This document shows positions 43,148 to 52,822 of a stretch of DNA of 64,000 nucleotides, piece by piece (within the stretch, counting starts at the first letter, position 1; the number at the start of each line of letters is the position of its first letter). The position numbers and the translations under genes were made by a program. A model generated the notes under the pieces. The model saw only the letters and a program-made list of their open reading frames with translations, searched no databases and was not told the DNA's origin. The stretch lies in assembly GCA_017649565.1 (NCBI GenBank), contig JAGCGO010000058.1, forward strand, positions 1-64,000. Reading direction: 5' to 3'. The DNA is from Fibrobacter sp. Its GTDB lineage: Bacteria > Fibrobacterota > Fibrobacteria > Fibrobacterales > Fibrobacteraceae.

Positions 43148-46100
43148 ATGGCACGATTGTTACCGTCATCCATGATTACGAAAATCCGTCAAGAAGCAGC
43201 GCTTTTTGATTCCAAGGATCGTTTTCTGAATTTTTCGACGAAGGTCGCGCTGCAAAGCCCCCTGATCCTGGAGGCGGGTGACCTGTTCTACGAAAAATGG
43301 GTCCAGTCCGGAGAGTCCATATCGCTGGACACCTTCCTGCCAGTTTCTGCAAACTTTACCGCGCAACAGAAGGTAACGACGGAATCGCAGATGCTTTCCG
43401 TGCTGAAGCAGAAGAACGAGGACTACGGCAAGTCCGACCTGTACCTTATACTCGGGTTCCTCAAGTGGGACGGCAATGCGCTCGCCCCGACGCTACTCGT
43501 CCCCGTGGATTTCGATCCGAAGACGAATAAACTTTCGCTGTCCAAGCACCCCGCCATAGAAAACGTGATCTTGCGGGAAAGGCTCAAGGATGTCGTGGAC
43601 CTCCCGAGGGTCGAGGACGCAAGCATCAACGGGCAGTTCAGCATTCTCCTTTACTTCTCACTTTTTGAAAAGGCAGTCCTCAAGGAAAAGAAGTGGAAGT
43701 TCACACGCCACGGGCTTTGCCTCTCGTTCGCCAACGGGGCAAGGCTCAGGCTCAAGAAGCATTTCGAGTCCGACATCTGGGAAGAAAACATCGTCAACGA
43801 CCGCCCGGTCCTCCAGGCGCTATTCGGCGAAGACGGGTTCCAGATGCAGAACTCCTATTTTGACGAAGGTCCGTTCGACGACCTGTTCAACCCGGTAGAC
43901 CACCATTTCCCCTATCCGCTGGATTCGCACACCACCAAGGCCGTGATGGAATCCCTCCTGGACGACAAGTTCGCCTTTGCAGTCCAGACGTTGCCGGGAA
44001 CCGCCAAGGACAAGGTGGCGGCGAACATAGTGGCCGAATCTGTCGCCAACGGCAAAAAGACCCTGGTCGTTTCCAGGAGAGCCGTAACCCGGCTGACATT
44101 CGAGAACGCCTGGAAGCCTCCGTTCAAGTCATTCCAAGGCCCGGACCGCGACGTCATCGACCCGGACTTCATCAAGTCCCGCAAGTCGTTCATCGAATAT
44201 TACAAGACCGTCAACGAGAACATCCAGCCGGCGGGTGCCCCGCTTTCCGACCTGCTTACGGAATTCGCGCTCGCCCCGGCAACAAAGGCCAAGTTCTCGG
44301 AATCTATATTCGACGGCGTAGACAAGCTCGACTTCGCTACGTACAACCGCATCAAGGTCATCGTGGAAAAGGCGATGGACCTGTATTTCAACAAGCAGGG
44401 GGTATCGGCGCGCAAGGCATTCCAGGGAATCAAGGTCCCGAACCTGACCGCCGAAGAAAAGGACACCATCGCCTCGCAGCTCGAGCAGGCCGTGAACAAG
44501 GTCAAGGACCTCCAGCCGATTATCGACATTTTCAAGGATGCATCGCTCTTCCCCACCGGCATCTTCATATCGAGCCTTGCCGAGACCATCGACCTTATAC
44601 TCGAATCGTTTGACGAGAACACGCCCGTCTTCGAAGACTGGGAACTCCGCTCGAACAACTGGGTCGCCTATCACGACTCGCTGAAGGCGCTGCCCGAAGC
44701 GGGAGACAACTGGGTCAGGTACCGTCGCCAGACATCGGACATCTATACCGACGACGCTGTCGACGAGAACGTACTCGCTGCCCGCGAAGAATTCGTGGAC
44801 AGCTTGAATGTCACCTTGAAGGGACTTTCGGACCGCTACCGCAGTTCACGCCGTGCGCTCATGAAAGTTCTCCGCCATCCCAAGTCCGTATCTTCCGATG
44901 CCGAACTGCTCGACCTGATCGACACGCTGCTGGAACTGCAGGAGAACAAGCGCGCCTACAAGGACACCGCCGTTCTCGGCAACCACCTGCTGGGCAAGGA
45001 CTGGAAATACGAGAAGTCCAACTGGTTCGATCTCAACACGAAGATCAAGTACCTGTTCAACTTCCGCGACAAGCACGAGGCCGATCCCAAACTCGACTTC
45101 ATGCTGCAGATCCTGGAACACTGGCACGAGATCAAGCCGCAGCTACAGAACTTCAAGAGCTATGCGAACTCCGTCAAGGCACTGCAGGAGGCCATCCGCA
45201 AGATAGGCAAGCAACTTGACCTGGAGACGCCGCTCGAAAGCCTTTCTATCGAAAAGTGGGTGGACAAGATCAAGTCCTGGAACGAAAACTGGGACAACCT
45301 CGACACCCACACAAGCCTCACACGCCTGTTCAAGGAACTCACGCAGTACGACCTGCGACCGATGCTGGTCTACCTGCAGAACGCAGACAAGGTAAGCAGC
45401 GAGTTTGCCCAGGCCTTCCGTAATTTCTGGTCCCGCACGCAGATCCAGCAACTCGGGACCAAGAACCCCGAACTGTTCTCGCTCTCGCCCAAGGAACGCT
45501 GCATCAAGAGCCGCGATTTCCGCAACCTGTACGACCAGTTCTGCAAGGCAAACTTCCGCATCGCCCACGCCGCAGTCGAGGCGAATCCCGAACTGCTCAC
45601 CGAGGTGACACTCGACGACACCTTTGAACTTACCGGCAAGGAAAATTTCGACATCGTCATCTTCCTCGACGCCGACTGCACCACCATCGTGGAATCCCTG
45701 CCCGCACTGCTGTGCTCGCAGAAGGTCGTGCTGATGGGCAACCCGCATTCGCCGGCCATAGAGATCTTGCCGAACGATGCCTACAACGACGTCCTGCCGA
45801 GGCACACCGCCTACTTCCAGGAATCCCTCCTGGCCGAATCCCTGCGCCGGGGAATCCCGACACGCGAACTCTGGCTTGCCGGTCAGTATGTCGACATGAA
45901 GCTCGTCTGTTTCGCGAACAACAGAATCTACAACCAGGGTATCCGGCAGTTCCCGAGGCCCTTCCGCGAAAAGAGCAACGTCGAATCGCTCACGGTCGTC
46001 GACGACAAGATTCTCGCTATTGCCAATGCGGCAGTACACCATGCACAGAAGCACCCGGCCCAGACACTCGGCATCATAGCATTCCACCAGTCCAGCTGTA

Positions 46101-47251
46101 CGGAAATCGAGGAAGCCATCAGGGCACTCGTCGAGAAGGGCTCGGCTGCCGAAAAGTTCTTCAACCAAGAAAACCCGCTCATCCGCTACTACGTCAAGAC
46201 TCCTGAAAGGGCCACCGACAAGTACCGCGACGTCGTCCTGGTATGCGCCGAACCCGAAGCTACATCGGCGAACAAGCTTGCGGTATGCACGACGCTCGCC
46301 AAGCAGGAACTGCGCGTGTTCATTTCCAATGCGGACATCGCCAAGCACGCGAATCCCAAGGCGACACTGTTCTGGGATTGGATCAGCTACCTGAAGCGCG
46401 AACTCGAGTTCAAGCCGACAGCCCCGCACTGTGGGGAATCCCGCATGCGCAAGGACATCGTCGAGGCACTCGCTGCTAACGACGTAAAGGTCGAACCCAT
46501 TTTCGAAACGGGCAACATCGCCGTCGGACCGGTCGTGGTCGACGCGAACAACCCGAAGCGTTTCCTCGCGCTTATCGAGGACGACTGTACCAGGGAGCGT
46601 TTCCGCGAATCCATCGAGGACACGGAATACGTCCGCCCCATCATGCTGCGCCAGCTCGGTTGGAAGGTCATCAACATCTGGCTGCCCTTCTGGTTCATGT
46701 CCCGCAAGGACGAAGAATCTCACCTTCTCGCGACAGTCGCTATCGAACAGAGCGTCGCCCCGCCGCCACCGGAAGAGACCGGAGAAAACGGCGAAGCGGA
46801 AAACGCCGAGAACGAAGCCTACAGTGTCGAGGTGGTCCCGTACAAGTGCACGCACCCGAACATTGAGGGCACACCCCACGACAAGCCCATCCCGGAATTG
46901 CCGGCAGCGTCGCTTATCACCCAGCTGAAATTCTATGTCGACCACGAGGCGCCCATCCACGAGGAACTGCTGCGCCACAGGCTTATGGAACTGCACCATG
47001 TCGACCGCGAAGGTCCCATGATCCAGAAGGCTCTCACCGAGGCCATCAACCAGGGTCTGCAGTCAAAGAAGTTCATCAAGACAGGTACGTTCTTCTACAG
47101 CACCAAGCAGATAGAGCTGAAGCCCCGCGACAGGTCGCAGTGCAGCGAGTTCGAACGCAAGTTCGCCTATGTCGCCCCGGAAGAACGCGCGCTCCTGCCG
47201 TCGTCGATGGACGAGTTCACAATAAAGCAGACCCTCGGCCTGCTGGAATAA
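43148..47251 (+). CDS. DUF4011 / SF1-helicase-like / Vsr-like nuclease / DUF3320 protein with degenerate active sites
   Basis: 1367 residues in one intact frame. Residues ~1-215 match DUF4011 (SDLYLILGFLKWDG, LLVPVDF). Next is an SF1 helicase-like core: the Walker A position reads QTLPGTAKDK (about 281-290) where relatives have QGPPGTGKSQ; Walker B is VIFLDADC (about 835) where relatives have DEAS; motif VI is AVCTTLAKQEL where relatives have TRAR. A Vsr/MTES_1575-type nuclease segment (about 1095-1195) has LALIEDDC in place of LGIECDG and lacks the Asp of the preceding strand, but keeps 'RQLGWKVINIW'. The end matches DUF3320. In other bacteria such fusions (Hhe type) act in phage defence; here they appear catalytically dead. 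Isolated between gluQ and a SPOR gene. Confidence 0.8.
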   Translation: MARLLPSSMITKIRQEAALFDSKDRFLNFSTKVALQSPLILEAGDLFYEKWVQSGESISLDTFLPVSANFTAQQKVTTESQMLSVLKQKNEDYGKSDLYLILGFLKWDGNALAPTLLVPVDFDPKTNKLSLSKHPAIENVILRERLKDVVDLPRVEDASINGQFSILLYFSLFEKAVLKEKKWKFTRHGLCLSFANGARLRLKKHFESDIWEENIVNDRPVLQALFGEDGFQMQNSYFDEGPFDDLFNPVDHHFPYPLDSHTTKAVMESLLDDKFAFAVQTLPGTAKDKVAANIVAESVANGKKTLVVSRRAVTRLTFENAWKPPFKSFQGPDRDVIDPDFIKSRKSFIEYYKTVNENIQPAGAPLSDLLTEFALAPATKAKFSESIFDGVDKLDFATYNRIKVIVEKAMDLYFNKQGVSARKAFQGIKVPNLTAEEKDTIASQLEQAVNKVKDLQPIIDIFKDASLFPTGIFISSLAETIDLILESFDENTPVFEDWELRSNNWVAYHDSLKALPEAGDNWVRYRRQTSDIYTDDAVDENVLAAREEFVDSLNVTLKGLSDRYRSSRRALMKVLRHPKSVSSDAELLDLIDTLLELQENKRAYKDTAVLGNHLLGKDWKYEKSNWFDLNTKIKYLFNFRDKHEADPKLDFMLQILEHWHEIKPQLQNFKSYANSVKALQEAIRKIGKQLDLETPLESLSIEKWVDKIKSWNENWDNLDTHTSLTRLFKELTQYDLRPMLVYLQNADKVSSEFAQAFRNFWSRTQIQQLGTKNPELFSLSPKERCIKSRDFRNLYDQFCKANFRIAHAAVEANPELLTEVTLDDTFELTGKENFDIVIFLDADCTTIVESLPALLCSQKVVLMGNPHSPAIEILPNDAYNDVLPRHTAYFQESLLAESLRRGIPTRELWLAGQYVDMKLVCFANNRIYNQGIRQFPRPFREKSNVESLTVVDDKILAIANAAVHHAQKHPAQTLGIIAFHQSSCTEIEEAIRALVEKGSAAEKFFNQENPLIRYYVKTPERATDKYRDVVLVCAEPEATSANKLAVCTTLAKQELRVFISNADIAKHANPKATLFWDWISYLKRELEFKPTAPHCGESRMRKDIVEALAANDVKVEPIFETGNIAVGPVVVDANNPKRFLALIEDDCTRERFRESIEDTEYVRPIMLRQLGWKVINIWLPFWFMSRKDEESHLLATVAIEQSVAPPPPEETGENGEAENAENEAYSVEVVPYKCTHPNIEGTPHDKPIPELPAASLITQLKFYVDHEAPIHEELLRHRLMELHHVDREGPMIQKALTEAINQGLQSKKFIKTGTFFYSTKQIELKPRDRSQCSEFERKFAYVAPEERALLPSSMDEFTIKQTLGLLE

Positions 47252-47279
47252 TCTCCAGGTAATTTCGGTCAATAAAACA

Positions 47280-47305
47280 GGGCTCAGGTACATAAACCTG
47301 AGCCC
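47280..47305. terminator. Terminator between convergent helicase-like and SPOR genes
   Basis: GGGCTCAGGT (47280-47289) pairs perfectly with ACCTGAGCCC (47296-47305), loop of 6. Confidence 0.85.
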
Positions 47306-47326
47306 GTAAAATTGGATTTGTCGAAT

Positions 47327-47740
47327 TTATCGGACCTTCACGACGAAAGCATTGATATTGTAGGCGGACAGTTCGCGCGCCTTGTCTTCGGCAGCCTTCT
47401 TGGATGTCCATCCACCGCCACGGAGCTTGTAGAACGGCGTGTCGAACACTACCTGGATTGCAAAGCCCGTACTCGCAGCAATCTGAGCACGACGACGCTG
47501 AGCGGCATCGAAATCGCCGACAGCTTCGAACTGGAGCATGTAGTAACCGTCGGAAGACTTCCCGCCCTTGGCCGACTTCGAGGAAACATCGTTCATCTTG
47601 GTCGTATCGCGCAGGGAGGAATTCAACTGCGGCTTATATTCACGTCCACGGAAAAGGGAATCCAGGTCCGTCGGCTGTCCCGGCTGGACTGCAAATGCCC
47701 CTACAGTGCAAAGAAACAGAGCAATCAATACTTTTCTCAT
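47327..47740 (-). CDS. Exported SPOR-domain protein
   Basis: 137 residues from ATG 47740, where the peptide begins MRKVLIALFLCTVGAFA, a signal peptide. The last ~75 residues (YYMLQFEAVGDFDAAQRRRA ... LRGGGWTSKKAAEDKARELS) have the beta-alpha-beta SPOR fold, which binds denuded glycan strands of peptidoglycan and often places proteins at division sites or the envelope. The linker is short and basic-polar. Small SPOR proteins without a catalytic domain may act as envelope adaptors. Confidence 0.85.
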   Translation of the reverse strand: MRKVLIALFLCTVGAFAVQPGQPTDLDSLFRGREYKPQLNSSLRDTTKMNDVSSKSAKGGKSSDGYYMLQFEAVGDFDAAQRRRAQIAASTGFAIQVVFDTPFYKLRGGGWTSKKAAEDKARELSAYNINAFVVKVR

Positions 47741-47775
47741 ATCGCTACAATAATAGTAAAAATGACCTGAACGCA

Positions 47776-47805
47776 AAAAAAGTCCCCCGCACGGGGGGAC
47801 TTTTT
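47776..47805 (-). terminator. Terminator of the fibro-slime gene
   Basis: AAAAAGTCCCCC and GGGGGACTTTTT arms around GCAC; symmetrical, so it can stop both strands. Confidence 0.88.
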
Positions 47806-47830
47806 AAACTAGACGTATGTCCTGCGAGAA

Positions 47831-50800
47831 CTACTTATCGTCGTCCACAATTTCCGCAGTCATCTTCTTAGCCTTCTTCGTGCGACGGACACCCCACATC
47901 TGGGTTTCTTCCATCTTGTTCTTCTTGCCAAACTTGGCCAGGTGGACAGAAGAAGTCATCTTCGAGATGTAGGCGCCGGTACCCACGAGACGCTTTTCAG
48001 CGGACACGAGGTTCCAGGAGATGAAGAAGTTACGCTGGGTATCCAAGCAGGTATGACCATCTCCGAAGATTTCCTTGTCGTCGCACTTGATCTTCACGAC
48101 GTCGTGAGCGACAAAGTTACCGAGGTTAGAGAAGAGGTCCAGCTGGAATTCAAGGTAAACCTTGCTGATTTCATCCTTGTTGTTCGGGTCAGTGAACCAC
48201 TTGGAGATGGAAGTATCAGAGTAGACCAGCGAGTTCATGTCGGACTTCAGGAAGTAACCGAGCTTACCCGGGTTGGCAGCCTTGACGGAATCGAAGGTCA
48301 CCGTCACGTCGTAAGGCTTGACCGTGGTAATCTTGATATCATCCTTCTTAATCTTGTTCACGATATCCGGAGACACTTCGGTGTACTTGATAGCCTTCAC
48401 GCCGACTTCAGCTTCACCCGTGACCGGAGTCCATGCCGACGGCAGACGGATTGTGGCATCGTAAGACGTCGGAGAGTTCCAGTCATAAGAAGCATCCTCA
48501 GGCGGACGGAGGGTATCACCCAGAATCGCGATGTTCGAGGTATCAGACCAAATCTTGCTGTCCGTACGGAAGCGGATGTAGTCGCCCGTATGCGGAGTCG
48601 GATTGTCGTCGGAACCGGTATAGTAGAGGGTCACCTTGTCAGAACCGATCGTAGGAGTCGTAGACTTGACACCAACGACGAACTTCTGTTCCGGAGTCTT
48701 CAGGTTGGCAGCGGAGTTCAGGTACACCGTGAAGGCGGTCGTCGCCATGCCAGCATCAACGAGCTTAACCGGTTCAGAAAGGGTCAACGTCATAACGTCC
48801 GTATTTTCGTCACGCTGGCGAACGTCGGCAGCCTTGATGAACGGAGCAACACGGTCTATGATAACGCCCGGGAACGGATCTTCCTTAACCTTACCGCGAT
48901 CGCTATAGCGAGCGTAAGACTTCAGGTTAGCGCTCGGGTTCATGGTCTTGACATCCTTAGAGAAGTTCACACCGTCGATCGAGACACGCTGCAAGCAGAG
49001 TGTATCGTCAAGGCCGGCTGCGGAACCGCAACGCATGCTGGACATAAACACGTCTCTTTCGACAACGACAGAGTCGTCACCGTCATCCCAGAACACGACA
49101 ATTCGGTTCGGCAGGGAGTCCGGGCTGTTGTAGAACGGACGGTTATAGTAGATAACCAGGGAGTCCGCAATACCATCGAGGTATTCCTTACCCATATCGA
49201 AATACGGTTCCTTCATATTCAGTTCGGTGGTCGACTTCTTGCCATGAGCGTCGAAGATGTCGGCAAAGACCGGATACGGTACAGGCGGCTTCTTGAAGTG
49301 GAGCGGAGAGTAGAGAGCATTAATCAAGTCAGGCTTCGGACCGACAATGCTGAGCGTAGCCGGGTTGTCCGGCATGCCGTCACCGGCAACACGGTATTCC
49401 TTAGTAGAATAGATGTTAACCGTTGCACGACCATTGACAAGGACAAGCGTATCGCCAGCGGCCAGAGCAATACCCGCAGAGGTCGTAGAACCGATTGTCA
49501 AGGGGAAGTTGCAGCGTTCGCCACATTCCTCGTACTTGCCGGGTTCCGTCATGGACGGGGCCAAGGCCAAGACGTAGAACGTGTACACCGGACCAACGAA
49601 CCTTTCGACATCAACCGGGTCGCCGCCAAGCGGTTCCGTGCTCGTTTCCGATTCAACGAAGACAAGCTTCGGGACGTAGAAGGTCACGGGCAGCTGGAGG
49701 CTACCGCCATTCACGCTAATCATGAAGGTCTGCTGTTCACTCTGAATGAAGGACATGTCAAGAGAAGCATAGACGGTATCGACACCGGTCGCACCAATCG
49801 TACGGGCAGCCTTACCAGTCCAGCTCTTGAAGGTTCCGTCAGCTTCCTTAGTTTCAAGCTTGATTGCACCAACAGCGGCACCCTGAGCACCAGTGATGTT
49901 GAGAGTGTACTGCTGTTCAACAGCGCCTTCGAAATCAAGATCAAGATCATCACCGGCAAACAGAACCGACGTAATGTAGATCGGGATTCTTGTCAGGTTA
50001 CCGGCCGAGCTAGCCAAGGCGGAATTAACCACAGTGTACTGAACGGGGAGACCGCTGATATCCTGTCCGGCAGCATTCTCGTTAATGACTTCAAGGTTAC
50101 CTTCGACGGTGAACGTCCAAGATTCCTCGCTATTGTTGATCCTAGCTTCAAGAACGTAGTTACCCGCAGAAAGTTCCTTAATCAGACCCTTATTGATAGT
50201 CGGGCTGCAGCGGTTCGTCAAATCAAGGCCGCCCTTATAAGTATTCGGATCAGCAAGTTGCGCCTGATCCATGATGACATCGCCCTTTTCTGTGGTGAGA
50301 GAGTAGTCAACGGTCATGCCATTCTGTTTCAGGTACTCGCACAATTCGTCACCACACATCTTCTTGCCGCTACCACCACCGCAGGAACCATCGCTCGAAA
50401 TAGCGTAGCAGAGTTCGTAATCACTCTTACCGCCACGGCCATCGTTCGTCTGGTCCTTGCTAAGACCGGTCTGCTGCTTAATGAACATGTTCGTCTTGAT
50501 ACGCACGTTACTCATCGTCGTACGGCGGTCGCAGAAGAAGATATCGATATCGTATTCAGTACCAATCTTCAGATCACCCGAGGCGCCCTTGAAATTATCC
50601 AAGTCTACGTAACCCGGAGCGGCCAAGTGAGTACCACCGAGGTCCACGGCCAGCTTGTTGTCGATATAGACCCAAATGTCGTCATCGCCACGGAAGCTGA
50701 AGCGCAGGCCCTTCTTGTAACGGAAGTTCGCATGAGATTCGAAGCAGAAGTGCTGGTTACGACCGGCATTCTTAAGGACATCGCCATATTCAGTGTCCGG

Positions 50801-52483
50801 ATCACCCGAAGTCCAGCGGGCGTTGCCCTCGGGATTCTGGTTCTTCCCAACCTTTGTGCCACTAATCTTTTCACCCGAAGAATAGAACGTCCAACCAATA
50901 GGAGCGTCCTGCGGGCAACCCCAGCCCCAGCCGTCGCCGTCGAAGCTGATAGTTCTGTTGCCGACTCGAATGGTTTCTTCCCATTCACCACCGTTAGCAA
51001 ACAGGCCATCGCACTTAATACCACCGTTCCAACCCGGACCGTTACAGAGCAAGTCAATCTCCGGAACGCCTTCCTGGGCATTGATTGCGCGGAGGCCATC
51101 ACCAAACTGACCGTTCGTGCACAAGAACACCGGACCTTCAGCCAAGCGCTTGTTTTCGGCAGCAGGGATATGTTCCGTCAACAAGTTCGTCGGAGTCTTT
51201 TCTGCCGGATAGAAACCACCCGGAGCAGGATATTCGCCACCCGGAGGACCCTGGTAATTGTCAGAATCGAACTCGTACTTACCGTCATCCGTCTGAGTGA
51301 ACGGCATGTTGAAGCAGTAGGCTTCGTTCACACCCGGAGTCGGGTTGAACATAGCTTCAAAGGCCTTATCAGCATCGCTACCGAAGCAAGACTTACCCTT
51401 AGTCGTGAGTGCCGGCTTCTTCGTAGTCGCATCCAGGACATCCGTCACCATACCCGGAGTAACACCGATACAGGGGACAATTGCCGTAGCAGAAGAGACA
51501 ACATTGTACGGAGCATTGGGATAGTAGCAAGCGTTGTTCTTACAAACATCCGGATTGCCCTGACATTGCTGTTCATAATGGCTGCAAGTAAATGCACCGT
51601 GCAAGCTAGCATCGGTATCATAAATGTTAGCAGCAAGGTCATATCCGCAAGCACCTTGTTTCAGCGGATCAGTGGCGCTCCAACCAGCCATAGCGGGATT
51701 GGTCTTATCGGCAAACTCGTTTGCAGCGACAAAAAAGATTTCATCAGAGCCTAGGAACGAGAACATCGAGGCCAGGTCGATGGCAACCGGATCACCAACG
51801 CCCCAGTCACCTTCCATGCCGATAGCTTCCTTCATCTGTTCGTCGTCATCACGATAGATAAGGACTTCGGTAGGAGGTTCCTCATCAACAAAGCGCCTGT
51901 AATACCAACCGCACCTATCGGGATCAGCATCCATGGGCTTTCCTGCCGCACCACCAATGCTCATCATAGGAATGGCGCTCTTCCACTTGACATCTTCGGG
52001 CAGCATGATACGGAAGTACTTCACGTCAGCCGGGTTGTTAGAAATATACGGTTTAGACGGATCAGACGGATCCGGTTCGATCCACAGCTCCCCGTTTTTA
52101 CCGAAGGCTTTACAGGTAAAGCCCGTTGCTTCCGAGAACTGGACCGATTCTCCGTTCGAAGTAATAATCTTCGGCGTTATAGACGGATACTGACCGTAGT
52201 CGTTCGCACGGCTAGCGATATTAAAACCCGTCGCATCGTTCGTTCCACCGACATCTTCAGCAGAAAGTTGCAACCATCCCGTGGTAGAACTCTTCTTGAA
52301 GGCAATAAAGTTACCTCCAGCTGCTGCATAGGCAGTAGTCCATCCATCGGGCAGCTTCAAATATATCGTGCCTTCGCACGGTAGCGCTGCATACACCCCT
52401 TGCACCCCTGCAAAGAGAAGAACTAATGCAAACACCAATTTTTTTAAGGCGTTATATTGTTTTTTCATAATCTTCTTTTCCAT
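47831..52483 (-). CDS. Fibro-slime domain adhesin
   Basis: 1550 residues with signal peptide (ending GVYAALP). The ATG at 52483 has GGAG 7 nt upstream; an in-frame ATG five codons later is possible. Residues about 505-665 are the fibro-slime domain, a PA14-like beta barrel: DGWGWGCPQDAPIGWTFY, 'CFESHANFRY', 'RFSFRGDDDIWVYIDNKL' and 'DLGGTHLAAPG'. Before it lies a ~480-residue Cys-rich region with many NGQFGDG-type turns; after it, Ig-like modules with repeated 'DTLVL' strands, and a terminal domain (WNLVSAEKRLVGTGAYI). Fibro-slime proteins were found in the outer membrane of Fibrobacter succinogenes and linked to cellulose binding. No T9SS tail is obvious; the C-terminus is basic then acidic. 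Confidence 0.9.
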   Translation of the reverse strand: MEKKIMKKQYNALKKLVFALVLLFAGVQGVYAALPCEGTIYLKLPDGWTTAYAAAGGNFIAFKKSSTTGWLQLSAEDVGGTNDATGFNIASRANDYGQYPSITPKIITSNGESVQFSEATGFTCKAFGKNGELWIEPDPSDPSKPYISNNPADVKYFRIMLPEDVKWKSAIPMMSIGGAAGKPMDADPDRCGWYYRRFVDEEPPTEVLIYRDDDEQMKEAIGMEGDWGVGDPVAIDLASMFSFLGSDEIFFVAANEFADKTNPAMAGWSATDPLKQGACGYDLAANIYDTDASLHGAFTCSHYEQQCQGNPDVCKNNACYYPNAPYNVVSSATAIVPCIGVTPGMVTDVLDATTKKPALTTKGKSCFGSDADKAFEAMFNPTPGVNEAYCFNMPFTQTDDGKYEFDSDNYQGPPGGEYPAPGGFYPAEKTPTNLLTEHIPAAENKRLAEGPVFLCTNGQFGDGLRAINAQEGVPEIDLLCNGPGWNGGIKCDGLFANGGEWEETIRVGNRTISFDGDGWGWGCPQDAPIGWTFYSSGEKISGTKVGKNQNPEGNARWTSGDPDTEYGDVLKNAGRNQHFCFESHANFRYKKGLRFSFRGDDDIWVYIDNKLAVDLGGTHLAAPGYVDLDNFKGASGDLKIGTEYDIDIFFCDRRTTMSNVRIKTNMFIKQQTGLSKDQTNDGRGGKSDYELCYAISSDGSCGGGSGKKMCGDELCEYLKQNGMTVDYSLTTEKGDVIMDQAQLADPNTYKGGLDLTNRCSPTINKGLIKELSAGNYVLEARINNSEESWTFTVEGNLEVINENAAGQDISGLPVQYTVVNSALASSAGNLTRIPIYITSVLFAGDDLDLDFEGAVEQQYTLNITGAQGAAVGAIKLETKEADGTFKSWTGKAARTIGATGVDTVYASLDMSFIQSEQQTFMISVNGGSLQLPVTFYVPKLVFVESETSTEPLGGDPVDVERFVGPVYTFYVLALAPSMTEPGKYEECGERCNFPLTIGSTTSAGIALAAGDTLVLVNGRATVNIYSTKEYRVAGDGMPDNPATLSIVGPKPDLINALYSPLHFKKPPVPYPVFADIFDAHGKKSTTELNMKEPYFDMGKEYLDGIADSLVIYYNRPFYNSPDSLPNRIVVFWDDGDDSVVVERDVFMSSMRCGSAAGLDDTLCLQRVSIDGVNFSKDVKTMNPSANLKSYARYSDRGKVKEDPFPGVIIDRVAPFIKAADVRQRDENTDVMTLTLSEPVKLVDAGMATTAFTVYLNSAANLKTPEQKFVVGVKSTTPTIGSDKVTLYYTGSDDNPTPHTGDYIRFRTDSKIWSDTSNIAILGDTLRPPEDASYDWNSPTSYDATIRLPSAWTPVTGEAEVGVKAIKYTEVSPDIVNKIKKDDIKITTVKPYDVTVTFDSVKAANPGKLGYFLKSDMNSLVYSDTSISKWFTDPNNKDEISKVYLEFQLDLFSNLGNFVAHDVVKIKCDDKEIFGDGHTCLDTQRNFFISWNLVSAEKRLVGTGAYISKMTSSVHLAKFGKKNKMEETQMWGVRRTKKAKKMTAEIVDDDK

Positions 52484-52822
52484 TTAGGTTCTCCGACCAA
52501 TACAGCAATACCAAAAACACGCGGTTCTTGATATGCTACACCGACCTAAAATCTATCCTTTTTATGAAAAAAAAGAAGTGTTTTTTTCCAAAACAACACA
52601 AAAAAGTGTTTACAAAGGGTTAATTTGCAAAAATATGTTTATAAATCACACAAATATTGCACACGAAAAAATTGCCCTCAGCCAAGCACTGCTCGATTTT
52701 GTAACCAAACTTTTACAATCGTAAAATATGCCCCTGTTCCATCCATCAAATACACCCCCGGACAGGCCCTTCTCGCCACCCAAAAAAGCTACATTTTGTA
52801 TATTGAAAAAAGAGAGGGCCCG
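52484..52822. other. AT-rich intergenic region between fibro-slime and diguanylate cyclase genes
   Basis: 339 nt without a supportable gene. It holds divergent promoters: a TATATT (52799-52804) lies 18 nt before the diguanylate cyclase ATG, with a GAGGG ribosome site. Two AAGTGTTT copies within 50 nt (near 52574 and 52609) could be operator half-sites. Open frames here have no RBS and look accidental. Confidence 0.6.

Noticed and set aside
47942-51754. 1270-aa plus-strand frame opposite the fibro-slime gene
   Set aside because: Arg/Thr/Val-biased antisense frame; the minus frame carries a clear fibro-slime domain and signal peptide.
52625-52822. N-terminal extension of the diguanylate cyclase
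   Set aside because: Lacks RBS and protein-like composition; ATG 52823 has GAGGG and leads directly into the FHA domain.
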